Shown here: positions 17,115 through 24,935 of the stretch, in pieces | Layout of the letters: each line of letters starts with the position of its first letter | Numbering within the stretch: position 1 is the stretch's first letter | Assembly: GCF_000308435.1 (NCBI RefSeq) | Contig: NZ_BAFR01000051.1 | Location: 1-39,131 of the forward strand | Direction of reading: 5' to 3' | DNA: 39,131 bases | Origin: Nocardia araoensis NBRC 100135 | Lineage (GTDB): Bacteria > Actinomycetota > Actinomycetes > Mycobacteriales > Mycobacteriaceae | Notes under the pieces: generated by a model | Seen by the model: only the letters and a program-made list of their open reading frames with translations | Database searches by the model: none | What the model was told of the DNA's origin: nothing | Position numbers and translations under genes: made by a program

Positions 17115-18620
17115 TCAGGAAACCGTCGCCACTCGGTGTCGCCGCTGGTCGGCGGTCGATTCGACCACGAGGTAATCGTCGAGATCGACCTTGCGCAGCT
17201 GGTGGACGTACTGGGTGGCGAATCCCGGATACATGGTCGCGTTGAAGCCGTCCTCGGTGAGATACCAGCTGTGGCATCCCGAGTTCCAGGTGGTGGCCGA
17301 CAGCCTGCGCTGGATGGTCGCGTTGTAGCGGTCCTGCCGGTCGCGGCGCACGTCCAGCATGCGCAGGTCGCGGTCCAGGATGGTGCCGATCGCGCCGACC
17401 AGGTAGTCGATCTGGGCTTCCATGTAGACCAGCGCCGAGTTGTGTCCCGGCCCGGAATTGGGTCCGAACGTCAGATAGAGGTTGGGATATCCGGAGACCG
17501 CCACACTTTTGTAGGCGTAGGCGCCACGCGCCCACTCGTCGGCGAGCACCCGGCCGTCGCGCCCGACCACCGGGATGGGCGTCCCGGTCTTGGATACGTC
17601 GAATCCCGTCGCGAAGACGATGCAATCCGCCTGGTGCTCGATGCCTTCCGCGGTGCGGATGCCGTGCTCGGCGATCCGGGCGATCGGCCAGGTGATCAGC
17701 TTACAGTTGTCCCGTTGCAGCGCGGGGTAGTAGTCGTCGGTCATCAGCAGGCGTTTGCAGCCGGCCCGGAAGTCCGGGGTGAGCTGGCGGCGCAGCCACG
17801 GGTCCTTGACCTGCCTGCGCAACTGCGCCTTGCCGACCAGCTCGACCACCCTGGTCAGCGGCGTGTTCCAGACCACGCCCAGCGCCACCGACTCGTGGCC
17901 GTAGAACCAGGCGCGCCGCGCCAGTTGCTCGGCGGCGGGCACCCGGCGGTAGAGCTCCTTGGTCAAGCCGTTGGTCTGCCGGTCGACCCGCGGCAGCACC
18001 CAGCCGGGCGTGCGCTGGAACACCTTGACCGCCGCGGCCTTCTCGACCAGCTCCGGGATGATCTGGACCGCACTGGCCCCGGTGCCGACGACCGCGACTC
18101 GTTTGCCGGCGAAGTCGTAGTCGTGATCCCAGCGCGCGCTGTGGATCTTGTGGCCTTTGTAGGTCTCGATGCCGCGGATGTCCGGGAAACTGGCATTGGC
18201 CAGCGGGCCGGACGCCAGCACGACGGTGCGGGCGAGGATCGGGTCCGCCTGGCCGTCGATCGAGATCTGCCAGACTCCCGCCTGCTCGTCGAACACCATG
18301 CCGGAGACGTTGTGGCCGAACCGGATATGCGGACGGAGCCGGAATTCCGCGGCCATCGCTTCGATATAGCCGAGGATCTCGTTGCTCCCGGAGTAGGTTC
18401 GCGACCAGTTCGGGTTCGGCGCGAAACTGTAGGAGTACAGCCGCGACGGAATATCGCAGGCCGCACCGGGATAGGTGTTGTCGCGCCAGGTGCCGCCGAT
18501 CGCGGTGCCGCGCTCGAGGATCGCGAAATCGCGGATCCCGCGTTGTTTCAGCCGGATGGCCGTGCCGATTCCGGCGAAGCCGCCGCCGATGACGGCGACG
18601 TCGAGGGTGTGCGTGCTCAT
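17115..18620 (-). CDS. Flavin-dependent (Baeyer-Villiger type) monooxygenase
   Basis: FAD/NADPH enzyme that probably inserts oxygen next to a ketone to give an ester. Two Rossmann motifs are visible: IGGGFAGIG near the N-terminus for FAD and VGTGASAVQ in the middle for NADPH. Between them lies YKGHKIHSARWD, which fits the BVMO fingerprint FxGxxxHxxxW(P/D) with Tyr for Phe. GGTWRDNTYPGAACDIPS is also typical. ATG at 18620 has AGGGA 6 nt upstream and gives MSTHTLDVAVIGGG. An ATG at 18635 overlaps the upstream stop (ATGA) and is an alternative start. It lies in the operon with diiron, SDR and esterase genes. Confidence 0.9.
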   Translation of the reverse strand: MSTHTLDVAVIGGGFAGIGTAIRLKQRGIRDFAILERGTAIGGTWRDNTYPGAACDIPSRLYSYSFAPNPNWSRTYSGSNEILGYIEAMAAEFRLRPHIRFGHNVSGMVFDEQAGVWQISIDGQADPILARTVVLASGPLANASFPDIRGIETYKGHKIHSARWDHDYDFAGKRVAVVGTGASAVQIIPELVEKAAAVKVFQRTPGWVLPRVDRQTNGLTKELYRRVPAAEQLARRAWFYGHESVALGVVWNTPLTRVVELVGKAQLRRQVKDPWLRRQLTPDFRAGCKRLLMTDDYYPALQRDNCKLITWPIARIAEHGIRTAEGIEHQADCIVFATGFDVSKTGTPIPVVGRDGRVLADEWARGAYAYKSVAVSGYPNLYLTFGPNSGPGHNSALVYMEAQIDYLVGAIGTILDRDLRMLDVRRDRQDRYNATIQRRLSATTWNSGCHSWYLTEDGFNATMYPGFATQYVHQLRKVDLDDYLVVESTADQRRHRVATVS

Positions 18621-18631
18621 CGGATTCCCTG

Positions 18632-19561
18632 TCATGCGGCGGGCTTGTAGGTCAGTTCCTTCGACCAGGTCGGGTTGTTGCGCAGCAGCGTCTTCGGCAC
18701 CAACCCGGTGATCTTCACCAGCGCGTCGGCCACCAGGTGATACGGGTGGCCGCGGTCGATCACCCAGCTGCCGTGCATCTTCACGATCTGGTACATCGGC
18801 AGCCTGCGGGCGAATTCACTGCGCTCGCCCACATTCGCGTACCGCTTGAGCGCTCCGTAGAGCTTCTCCTCGTCCACGCCCATCGCGACGATGTTGTCGC
18901 GCATCTTGTTCAGCAGCGGCACGTAACTCAGCACGCCGATGATCAGCGAGGGCTTGGCCCACCCACCGACCAGGTCGATGAGCAGCTTGCGCATTTCCGC
19001 GTGCCCGAGCAGGTCCATCACGGCGAAATCGACCGCCAGATGACGGGACTCGTCGGAGTTGATCTTCTTGAACGCCTCCTGGCAGACCGGGTCCTCGATC
19101 TCGTCCATGATGAACTTGATCAGCGCGCCGTCGAGCGCGACCTCGAGCATCGGGATGACGGTGCCGAGGAACGACAGCGACATATCGTCGGAGTACTTGT
19201 CGAGGAAGTCGATCACCAGTTTGACGTTGACGTTCGGCTGCGGAATCTCGTCGCCGTCCAACATGCCCCACCGGCGCATCAGCGCCAGCTCGGCGTTGGC
19301 GTGCTTCTGCTCCTCGGCATGGAAATAGCGATAGATCTCGCGCAGCGTCTCGTTCGGCGCTTTCTTGGCCATCGCCGCGAAGCCGCGCGCGCCCACGTTC
19401 TCGATCCACATCAGATCGGCCATGAACGGCTTGAGTTTGGCGTGCAGTTCCGGCGTGATCGTCTCGGCGCCAGGGGCGTCCCAATCGATGTCGGCCAGTG
19501 CCCACTGGCGATCCTTGATCTTGCCGAGCATGTCCTCGAAGTCCATCGCGATGGCGGCCAT
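18632..19561 (-). CDS. Ferritin-like diiron-carboxylate protein (probable oxygenase)
   Basis: A 309-residue helical protein with the ligand set of a ferritin-like diiron site: Glu 54 (MWIENVG), ExxH at 84-87 (EEQKHAN), Glu 140 (MLEVALDG) and ExxH at 171-174 (SDESRHLA). Such proteins activate O2. Here it could hydroxylate an alkane or lipid chain, or act as an accessory protein. It has no signal peptide. Its stop overlaps the alternative BVMO start by 4 bp (ATGA), and it begins 1 nt after the SDR stop, so the genes are surely co-transcribed. Relatives are often annotated simply as reductase or ferritin-like. The exact reaction is inference. Confidence 0.75.
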   Translation of the reverse strand: MAAIAMDFEDMLGKIKDRQWALADIDWDAPGAETITPELHAKLKPFMADLMWIENVGARGFAAMAKKAPNETLREIYRYFHAEEQKHANAELALMRRWGMLDGDEIPQPNVNVKLVIDFLDKYSDDMSLSFLGTVIPMLEVALDGALIKFIMDEIEDPVCQEAFKKINSDESRHLAVDFAVMDLLGHAEMRKLLIDLVGGWAKPSLIIGVLSYVPLLNKMRDNIVAMGVDEEKLYGALKRYANVGERSEFARRLPMYQIVKMHGSWVIDRGHPYHLVADALVKITGLVPKTLLRNNPTWSKELTYKPAA

Positions 19562-19562
19562 G

Positions 19563-20465
19563 TCAGACTCCTGTCTTGTCGGTGACCGACGTGCGGTCGG
19601 TGGTGGTCGAGTCCTCCTGTGGCAGCAGCCGATCCAGGAGCCCGAGGGCGAAGGTGTATTGCGCGGGGAAGTACCGCTTGAGCAGCCAGACGACGTGCGC
19701 GTCCAGCTGGGGGAGTACGTAGAGCTGTCCGCGGTCGTGCGCGTCCAGGGCGGTGCGCGCGACGCGCTCGGGGGAGAACCCGGTCCAGCGCATGAGGAAG
19801 TCGGCCAGCTGCGCGGATTCCTTGGTGATCCGGCCGTCGCGGGCGACGTTCGTGCGGACGAACGTCGGGCACAGGACCGTGACCGCGACGCCGGAGCCGC
19901 TCAGTTCGGCGGCCATGGTCTCCGACAGCGACAGCACGCCCGCCTTGGACACGTTGTAGGCGGCCATCGACGGAGCGGCGGCGAATCCGGCGGCCGAGGC
20001 GACATTGATGATGCCGCCGCGCCCGGCGGCGCGCAGCTGCGGGGCGAAGACCTCGCAGCCGTGCACCACGCCCCACAGGTTGATGCCCAGGGCCCACTGC
20101 CAGTCGTCGAATCCGATGTCTCCCACCGGTTTCCCGCCGATGCCCACGCCCGCGTTGTTGATCACCAGATCGACCGGGCGCTCGAAGATGGTTTCGGCGA
20201 AGCGGGCCAGCAACTCCACGTTCTCCCGCTGCGCCACATCGCAGCGGAAGGCGTGCGCGGCGCCCGGGTGGTCGCGGTCGATCAGCGCGACCGTCTCGTC
20301 GGCGCGCGCCTCATCGATGTCGGCGCAGATCACCCGGCCGCCGCGGGCCGCGATCTCCAGCGCGAACGCGCGGCCGATGCCGCTGCCCGCGCCGGTGACC
20401 ACGGCTCGCGCGCCGTGCGTGCGCCGGGTGCGGCCCAGGGCCGCCAGCTTGTGCAATCCGAACAT
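19563..20465 (-). CDS. Short-chain dehydrogenase/reductase
   Basis: NAD(P)-dependent classical SDR of 300 residues. Motifs: TGAGSGIG (24-31), ADID after the second strand, NNAG, the catalytic serine in VASAAG and YNVSK with catalytic Tyr and Lys. A C-terminal extension (LDAHVVWLLKRYFPAQYTF) is hydrophobic and may sit on the membrane, as in lipid-active SDRs. One nucleotide separates it from the esterase stop upstream, and one from the diiron gene downstream. In this operon it could interconvert the alcohol and ketone used by the monooxygenase. Confidence 0.9.
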   Translation of the reverse strand: MFGLHKLAALGRTRRTHGARAVVTGAGSGIGRAFALEIAARGGRVICADIDEARADETVALIDRDHPGAAHAFRCDVAQRENVELLARFAETIFERPVDLVINNAGVGIGGKPVGDIGFDDWQWALGINLWGVVHGCEVFAPQLRAAGRGGIINVASAAGFAAAPSMAAYNVSKAGVLSLSETMAAELSGSGVAVTVLCPTFVRTNVARDGRITKESAQLADFLMRWTGFSPERVARTALDAHDRGQLYVLPQLDAHVVWLLKRYFPAQYTFALGLLDRLLPQEDSTTTDRTSVTDKTGV

Positions 20466-20466
20466 C

Positions 20467-21453
20467 TCAACTCACCTTTTCCGTGCCGGAGGTAGCGACC
20501 AGCGCCGCGCGCAGGAAGTCGGCGGCGCGGGCGACGGCCTGGTCGGCCTCGGGCACCACCATGGGAAGGGCCTGGAAGACGTGGAGTTGTCCCGGCCAGA
20601 TCTCGAGTTCGCAGCTGCCGCCCGCGCGCCGGACCATCTCGCACAGCGCCTCTGCGTCCGCGCCGAGCATCTCGGTGCCGCCGACCTGCACCAGGATCGG
20701 CGGCAGCGCGAGACCGTGCGGGATGGTCAGCCGCAGGCGCGCCGCGTCGGCGGCCTGGCCGCTGGTGTAGGCCGCGGGCAGCCTGCTCGCGGCGGCGGCC
20801 GAGATGAGCGGGTCGGTCCGGACGCGTTCCCGCTCGGCCGCCAAGCCCAGGGTGAGATCCAGCAGCGGGGAGAACATCGCCACGGCCGCGGGTTGCGGCC
20901 GTCGGTGGCGTCCGTTCTCGACCAGGAGGTCAAGGGCGAGATGCCCACCCGCGGAGTCGCAGGCGATCACCAGGTCTTCCGCGGCGATGCCACGGCCGAG
21001 CAGCCAGCGGTAGCCCGCCTCGACGTCGTCGGCCGCGGCCGGGAACCGGTGTTCGGGCGCCAGGCGGTAGTCGGTGAGGAAGACCGGAAGCCCGGTCTCG
21101 GCCGACAGCCGGGCGGCGAGCCCGCGGTGGGTGCGGGCCGAGCAGATGACGTACCCGCTGCCGTGGATGTAGTAGACGGCTCGCGTCCCGAACGGCACGC
21201 CCGCCGCCCGGACCCACTCACCGCGCACCGCGCCCGAGCGGACCTGTGTGACGGACGTGCCCGCCGGAACGGGACCGCCGACGGCCATGAGCGTGGCGAT
21301 GAGCTTGCGTGCGAACCAGACACCCGGCGGATTCATCGGCACCGCGCAGTTCAGCGGACGCAGGGTGAGTCTGGTGGCCGCCGCCGCGACGGTGGCGCGT
21401 GCCGAGGGTGCGGTGGGGACACCGGGGACCGAGGTCCTCGTCGACCTTGTCAT
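20467..21453 (-). CDS. Alpha/beta hydrolase (HSL/LipR-type esterase)
   Basis: Carboxylesterase of the hormone-sensitive-lipase family, 328 residues. The oxyanion-hole motif appears as HGSG (YYIHGSGYVICSARTHRGLA). The nucleophile elbow is CDSAGGHLALD, with Cys in place of the usual first Gly. The acid lies in GGTEMLGADAEAL, and the catalytic His in GQLHVFQ. It is first in the esterase-SDR-diiron-BVMO-MerR-OMT run. The ATG at 21453 has no Shine-Dalgarno but lies about 7 nt after a -10 candidate, suggesting a leaderless mRNA. Its combination with a flavin monooxygenase and an SDR recalls lipR in the mymA locus. Confidence 0.88.
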   Translation of the reverse strand: MTRSTRTSVPGVPTAPSARATVAAAATRLTLRPLNCAVPMNPPGVWFARKLIATLMAVGGPVPAGTSVTQVRSGAVRGEWVRAAGVPFGTRAVYYIHGSGYVICSARTHRGLAARLSAETGLPVFLTDYRLAPEHRFPAAADDVEAGYRWLLGRGIAAEDLVIACDSAGGHLALDLLVENGRHRRPQPAAVAMFSPLLDLTLGLAAERERVRTDPLISAAAASRLPAAYTSGQAADAARLRLTIPHGLALPPILVQVGGTEMLGADAEALCEMVRRAGGSCELEIWPGQLHVFQALPMVVPEADQAVARAADFLRAALVATSGTEKVS

Positions 21454-21460
21454 GCGCTAA

Positions 21461-21498
21461 GAATCAGCGATGAATGTGCCAGTTGTCAATGGCACATT
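21461..21498 (-). promoter_or_regulatory. Promoter with embedded perfect dyad for the esterase-BVMO operon
   Basis: On the - strand a consensus -35 TTGACA (21489-21484) is 17 bp from TGATTC (21466-21461), and the ATG follows 7 nt later. The -35 lies in the centre of a perfect inverted repeat, AATGTGCCA (21473-21481) and TGGCACATT (21490-21498), with an 8-bp spacer. A repressor bound here would block RNA polymerase. The regulator is not proven; a MerR gene lies in the same operon, but the geometry is not the MerR one. Confidence 0.7.
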
Positions 21499-21537
21499 TG
21501 TAGAAGGCTGATTTGCTCGCCGGGTTTACCGTGGCGT

Positions 21538-21819
21538 ATGGCGACATCGGAGGACGCCGACATCGCTGCCGCGACCGTCGGCGAATTGCGGCCCTATGCG
21601 GGTGGTGCTCGAGGAGTACGACCCGGCGTGGCCGGCCTGGTACGCGGAAGAAGAAGCCGCGATACCGCGACTGGCTGCGCACCCACGACGACGATCGAGG
21701 CGTATTACGAGAAGGCCAAACGGTAACTGGCGCAGCGTCGATGGAAGTTCGTGCAGCACTATGCCAACGCCAAGAGCGAGGTCATCGAGGAAATCCTCGA
21801 CCGGGCGCTGTCCTGCTGA
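21538..21819 (+). pseudogene. Decayed GrpB-family (UPF0157) gene
   Basis: Pieces of one protein appear in three frames. The N-terminal MATSEDADIAAATVGELRPYAG (frame of 21538) should continue as RVVLEEYDPAWPAWYAEEEA, which is in the next frame from 21599. The middle of the family (the HVGSTSVPGL region, roughly 100 codons) is absent. RYRDWLRTHDDDR follows in the third frame, then EAYYEKAKR back in the first, an in-frame TAA at 21724 exactly where the family has Glu (KR-E-LAQ), then LAQRRWKFVQHYANAKSE with VIEEILDRAL to a stop at 21817. There are two frameshifts, one deletion and one nonsense codon, so it is non-functional. Family assignment is from memory of GrpB sequences. Confidence 0.8.
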
Positions 21820-21853
21820 AGTGTTCGGATTCCCTGCGCGAGAACTGATTCCG

Positions 21854-22804
21854 TCAGTACCCGAGCGCGGGATCGACCGTTGCCAGTAGCGGACGGCCTG
21901 CGATGAATCGCTCCACATTCGCTTCCACATGGTCGGCGAACGCTGCCAGCCGCAGCTGGGGCGGATTCGAATCATGCGGCGTGACAATGGCATTCGGCAG
22001 CGACCAGAGCGGATGGCCCGCCGGGAGCGGTTCGGGGTCGGTGACGTCGAGCCCAGCGCCGCCGATCGCTCCGGAGCGCAGCGCGGCCACCAGCGCGTCG
22101 GTATCGATGAGGCTGCCGCGGGCGACGTTGACGACCCACGAGGACGGCTTGAGCCGCGCGAGTTCGTCCGCGCCGATGAGATGCCTGGTGGCAGGGGTGG
22201 CGGGCGCGGCGACCACCACATGATCGGTGTGCGGCCAGACCCGGCCGAGATGCTCGGCGGAGATCGTCTCGACCGACGGCGGGATGCCGGGGCCGGTGAC
22301 CGGCCGTCCGCTGCGGTTCACCGCGATGATGTGCGCGCCGAGCGGCGCCAGCATCGGGATCAGCGCGCGGCCGATGCCGCCCGCGCCGACGATCGTCACC
22401 GTCTTGCCGCGCAGGCTGTCGACGTGCGGAAAGAAGTCCTGCTGCCGCCAGTCGGCCGCGCGCAGGTGTTCCGGCAGGTAGCGGACGCCCGCGAGCAGCA
22501 GCATGAGCGCGTGCTCGGCCACGCTTGCCGCGAAAGCGCCTGCGGCGGAGGTGAATCGCACACCGGGATGCCTGGCGATGACGCCCGCGGCGAACCATTC
22601 CTCGATACCGGCGGCCGGGAGCTGCACCCACTCCACACCGGCGGGCAGCTGCTGCGGGAACTCGCCCGGGCCGCCGACCCAGATCAGCCCTCGCGCCTCG
22701 TCCAGATCGGAGACGGCGGCGCCCGCCTCCACCACGGCCTTCTCCACCAGCGTGGGGGGAGGGTCGGCGGGGCCGATCGCGATCGTTACCGCAGGCCGGT
22801 TCAT
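21854..22804 (-). CDS. D-isomer-specific 2-hydroxyacid dehydrogenase
   Basis: NAD(P)-dependent oxidoreductase of 316 residues, probably reducing a 2-oxoacid. The nucleotide-binding motif is TIVGAGGIGRALIPML. Catalytic residues are Arg in VNVARGSLID, Glu in DVTDPEPLP and His in VTPHDSN. The N-terminal half is divergent, as usual for the catalytic domain. The ATG at 22804 follows AAGGAGG with about 6 nt spacing, which rules out the longer open frame reaching 22975. An extended -10 TGC-TACGGT lies at about 22860-22868 on the - strand. The gene stands alone, and the true substrate cannot be read from sequence. Confidence 0.9.
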   Translation of the reverse strand: MNRPAVTIAIGPADPPPTLVEKAVVEAGAAVSDLDEARGLIWVGGPGEFPQQLPAGVEWVQLPAAGIEEWFAAGVIARHPGVRFTSAAGAFAASVAEHALMLLLAGVRYLPEHLRAADWRQQDFFPHVDSLRGKTVTIVGAGGIGRALIPMLAPLGAHIIAVNRSGRPVTGPGIPPSVETISAEHLGRVWPHTDHVVVAAPATPATRHLIGADELARLKPSSWVVNVARGSLIDTDALVAALRSGAIGGAGLDVTDPEPLPAGHPLWSLPNAIVTPHDSNPPQLRLAAFADHVEANVERFIAGRPLLATVDPALGY

Positions 22805-22883
22805 GGATGGACCTCCTTCGGAGCAGTAGGACGTGGTCGCGAAGCGGGTGGACGTTGCGACCGTAGCACCGCGGGGCGCGGCG

Positions 22884-23852
22884 CTAGGCCCCGCTCTGCT
22901 CGTCGTCGAGCTCCACGTCCACCTTGTCCCGCTCGGCCCACTCCAGGAGAGGATCCAGGTGGAACACCGCGTCATCCATGCCCGCGTGCAGGTCGCCGAG
23001 TTCGGCGAAGCGAGCGGGAACGGAGGACATGGTGAAGTCGCGCGGATCGATGTCGGGAATCTCGTCCCAGCGTACCGGTGTGGAGACCGTGGCGGCGGGG
23101 ACGCCGCGCACCGAGTAGGCAGCGGCGATGGTGTGATCGCGCGCGTTCTGGTTGTAGTCGACGAACAGCAGCTTCGGGTCGCGGTCGCGTCGCCACCAGG
23201 TGGTGGTCACGTCATCGGGTGCGCGGCGTTCGACCTCGCGGGCGAACGCGAGCGCCGCCCGGCGCACCTCCTGGAATCCCCAGTGCGGCGCGATCCGGAC
23301 GTACACGTGCAAGCCCTTGCCGCCGGAGGTCTTCGGCCACCCCACGGCACCGATCTCGTCGAGGACCTCGTGCACCACCGCGGCGACGCGCTGCACTCGC
23401 GGCCACGGGCAGTCCGGCATCGGGTCGAGGTCGATGCGCCACTCGTCCGGGCGCTCGGTGTCGGCGGCGCGGGAATTCCAGGGATGGAACTCGACGGTCG
23501 ACATCTGCACCGCCCAGATGACGTCGGCGAGCTTCTCGACGCACAACTCGTCGGCGTGCCGTCCGTAGCGCGGAAAGTACACGCGCACAGTGGGAATCCA
23601 GTCCGGAGCGCCCGCGGGAAGCCGCTTCTGATGCACCTTGTCACCCGCGAGTCCTTTGGGGAACCGGTGCAGCATGCAGGGACGGTCACGCAACGCGTTG
23701 ACGATGCCGTCACCGACGCTCAGGTAGTACTGCACCAAGTCGAGCTTGGTCGCGCCGGACTCCGGGAAGTAGACGCGGTCCGGGTTGGAGACGCGCAGCG
23801 TGTGGTCGCCGACCTCTAGCTCGATCGCCGACCCGGTGGATTTGCTGGCCAC
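22884..23852 (-). CDS. Stand-alone LigD-type polymerase/primase (PolDom)
   Basis: Archaeo-eukaryotic primase-family polymerase resembling the POL domain of LigD, which fills gaps and adds ribonucleotides during non-homologous end joining or base-excision repair. The 322-residue product has HPWNSR (123-128), the metal-binding DLDP with Asp 141 and Asp 143, SGGKGLH (176-182) and the third carboxylate in VDYNQNARDH (Asp 232). No ligase or nuclease domain is attached and no ku gene is in the window. The start is GTG at 23852. There is no Shine-Dalgarno, but TACAGT lies 6 nt upstream, so the mRNA may be leaderless. Mycobacteria also have such free-standing PolD proteins. Confidence 0.92.
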   Translation of the reverse strand: MASKSTGSAIELEVGDHTLRVSNPDRVYFPESGATKLDLVQYYLSVGDGIVNALRDRPCMLHRFPKGLAGDKVHQKRLPAGAPDWIPTVRVYFPRYGRHADELCVEKLADVIWAVQMSTVEFHPWNSRAADTERPDEWRIDLDPMPDCPWPRVQRVAAVVHEVLDEIGAVGWPKTSGGKGLHVYVRIAPHWGFQEVRRAALAFAREVERRAPDDVTTTWWRRDRDPKLLFVDYNQNARDHTIAAAYSVRGVPAATVSTPVRWDEIPDIDPRDFTMSSVPARFAELGDLHAGMDDAVFHLDPLLEWAERDKVDVELDDEQSGA

Positions 23853-23949
23853 GGGTCGACTGTAGTGGCCGAGCCGGAGGATGTCGGTGCACCATCGCGA
23901 GCCGCCGCGACCGATGTCCCGTACCGGTCACCGGCGCTGCACCGCTCTG

Positions 23950-23966
23950 GTATGCATACGGGTATG
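23950..23966 (+). promoter_or_regulatory. Candidate operator of the RHH/MazF-like module
   Basis: A perfect 10-bp palindrome GTATGCATAC (23950-23959) ends 4 nt before the ATG. The half-site GGTATG recurs at 23961-23966, 12 bp further, overlapping the start codon. Ribbon-helix-helix antitoxins commonly bind such short repeated half-sites in their own promoter. Confidence 0.5.
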
Positions 23967-24203
23967 AGCAAGGCGACGCGCGTGACCGTCACGCTGGATC
24001 CGCAGGTGGCCGAGTGGGCCAGAGAGGCCGCTGATCGTCAGCAGCGCAGCCTGTCGGCGGTGATCAACGCCGCGCTGCGCACCACGCTCGTGCACGACAG
24101 CCTGACCGCGCTGGCCATCGACGAGGAAGCGGAGCTCGCCGTCGCCTACGACGACCTGGCGCTCATCCAGGCAGTCGACGACGACGCCGACGGCGCCGCA
24201 TGA
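23964..24203 (+). CDS. Ribbon-helix-helix antitoxin-like protein
   Basis: A 79-residue protein. The N-terminus SKATRVTVTLDPQVAEWARE has the beta-strand pattern of CopG/Arc-type DNA binding, followed by helices AEWAREAADRQQRSLSAVIN. The acidic C-terminus (DEEAELAVAYDDLALIQAVD, then DDADGAA) is of the kind that wraps and neutralises a toxin. The open frame extends to 23865, but the ATG at 23964 gives the normal RHH start. Its stop overlaps the next gene as ATGA. A palindrome lies just upstream, consistent with autoregulation. Confidence 0.8.
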   Translation: MSKATRVTVTLDPQVAEWAREAADRQQRSLSAVINAALRTTLVHDSLTALAIDEEAELAVAYDDLALIQAVDDDADGAA

Positions 24204-24508
24204 GACGCGGTGAGGTCTGGCGCTACGCCCCGACCCTCAGCGACGGCACCCCCTTCCCGCGGCGCATGACGGTGGTGCTGGTGTCCGATTCGGCGGTGAT
24301 CACTTCGCGCTATCGCTGGTTGCAAGTCGTTCCGCTGCGCGACGTCGACCCCGGCCACGTGCTGGCCACCCACACCGAGCACGGCTGGGCCGACACCCTG
24401 AAACTGCACCGCGCCTACCGGCCTTGGCTCACCGAACACCTCGGCGTGCTCACCCACGAGGAGACGGAATCCCTCGACGCGCGATTGCGGGCGACGCTCA
24501 GTCTTTGA
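24200..24508 (+). CDS. MazF/PemK-like toxin (divergent)
   Basis: A 102-residue product. The N-terminal MRRGEVWRYAP corresponds to the RGEVWWV start of MazF-like endoribonucleases. RRMTVVLVSDSAVITSRYR and WLQVVPLRD match the beta-barrel strands that usually read RPVVVVS and VVPLT. The usual Lys/Thr before RPVV is replaced (FPRRM), so activity is uncertain. Translation is coupled to the RHH gene by a 4-bp overlap, the usual order for antitoxin-toxin pairs. The call rests on fold-level resemblance plus context. It lies next to repeat-rich, decayed DNA. Confidence 0.65.
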   Translation: MRRGEVWRYAPTLSDGTPFPRRMTVVLVSDSAVITSRYRWLQVVPLRDVDPGHVLATHTEHGWADTLKLHRAYRPWLTEHLGVLTHEETESLDARLRATLSL

Positions 24509-24925
24509 TTGCCGCGACTGCGTCGCCGCGAACGGAACAGGCTCGGTCTCGCTTCGCTCGAAAGGCGTGGTTGTGGTGCGCCGGGTACGTCGGTGTCGAA
24601 GCTCGCTACCAGGGGCACGCGGATTGCAGCGGCTGGCTGCCAGCTCGGCCTGCTCCTTCGGCGCCGCCGCGGCGGCCTCGCATACGCGCGCAGCGCCACG
24701 AACGGCGGATGCTCGGTCTCGCTTCGCTCGAAAGACGTTGTAGAGGTGCGCCCGGCGCGTCGGTATGAAAGCTCGCTACCAGCTGCACGCGGTTCGTCGT
24801 GGCGCTGTCGGCTCGGCCGACTTCCCGCTTGATCCTTCGTCGCCTGCAAACGCGAGCCGGGCCGCGAACGGCGGATGCTCGGTCTTGCTGTGCTCGAAAT
24901 GTTTTCGACCGGTGGTCGAGTCGGT
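24509..24925. repeat. Degenerate tandem repeats, unit about 168 bp
   Basis: A shared block beginning CGAACGG and running on to CTCGGTCTCGCTTCGCTCGA occurs at 24529 and 24699, and in weaker form at 24865 (spacing 170 and 166 bp). The first two units also share GCTCGCTACCAG near their middles. The third is cut short and joins the rtcB fragment. No gene in either strand looks real here. Confidence 0.7.
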
Positions 24926-24935
24926 GTGGTGCCGA

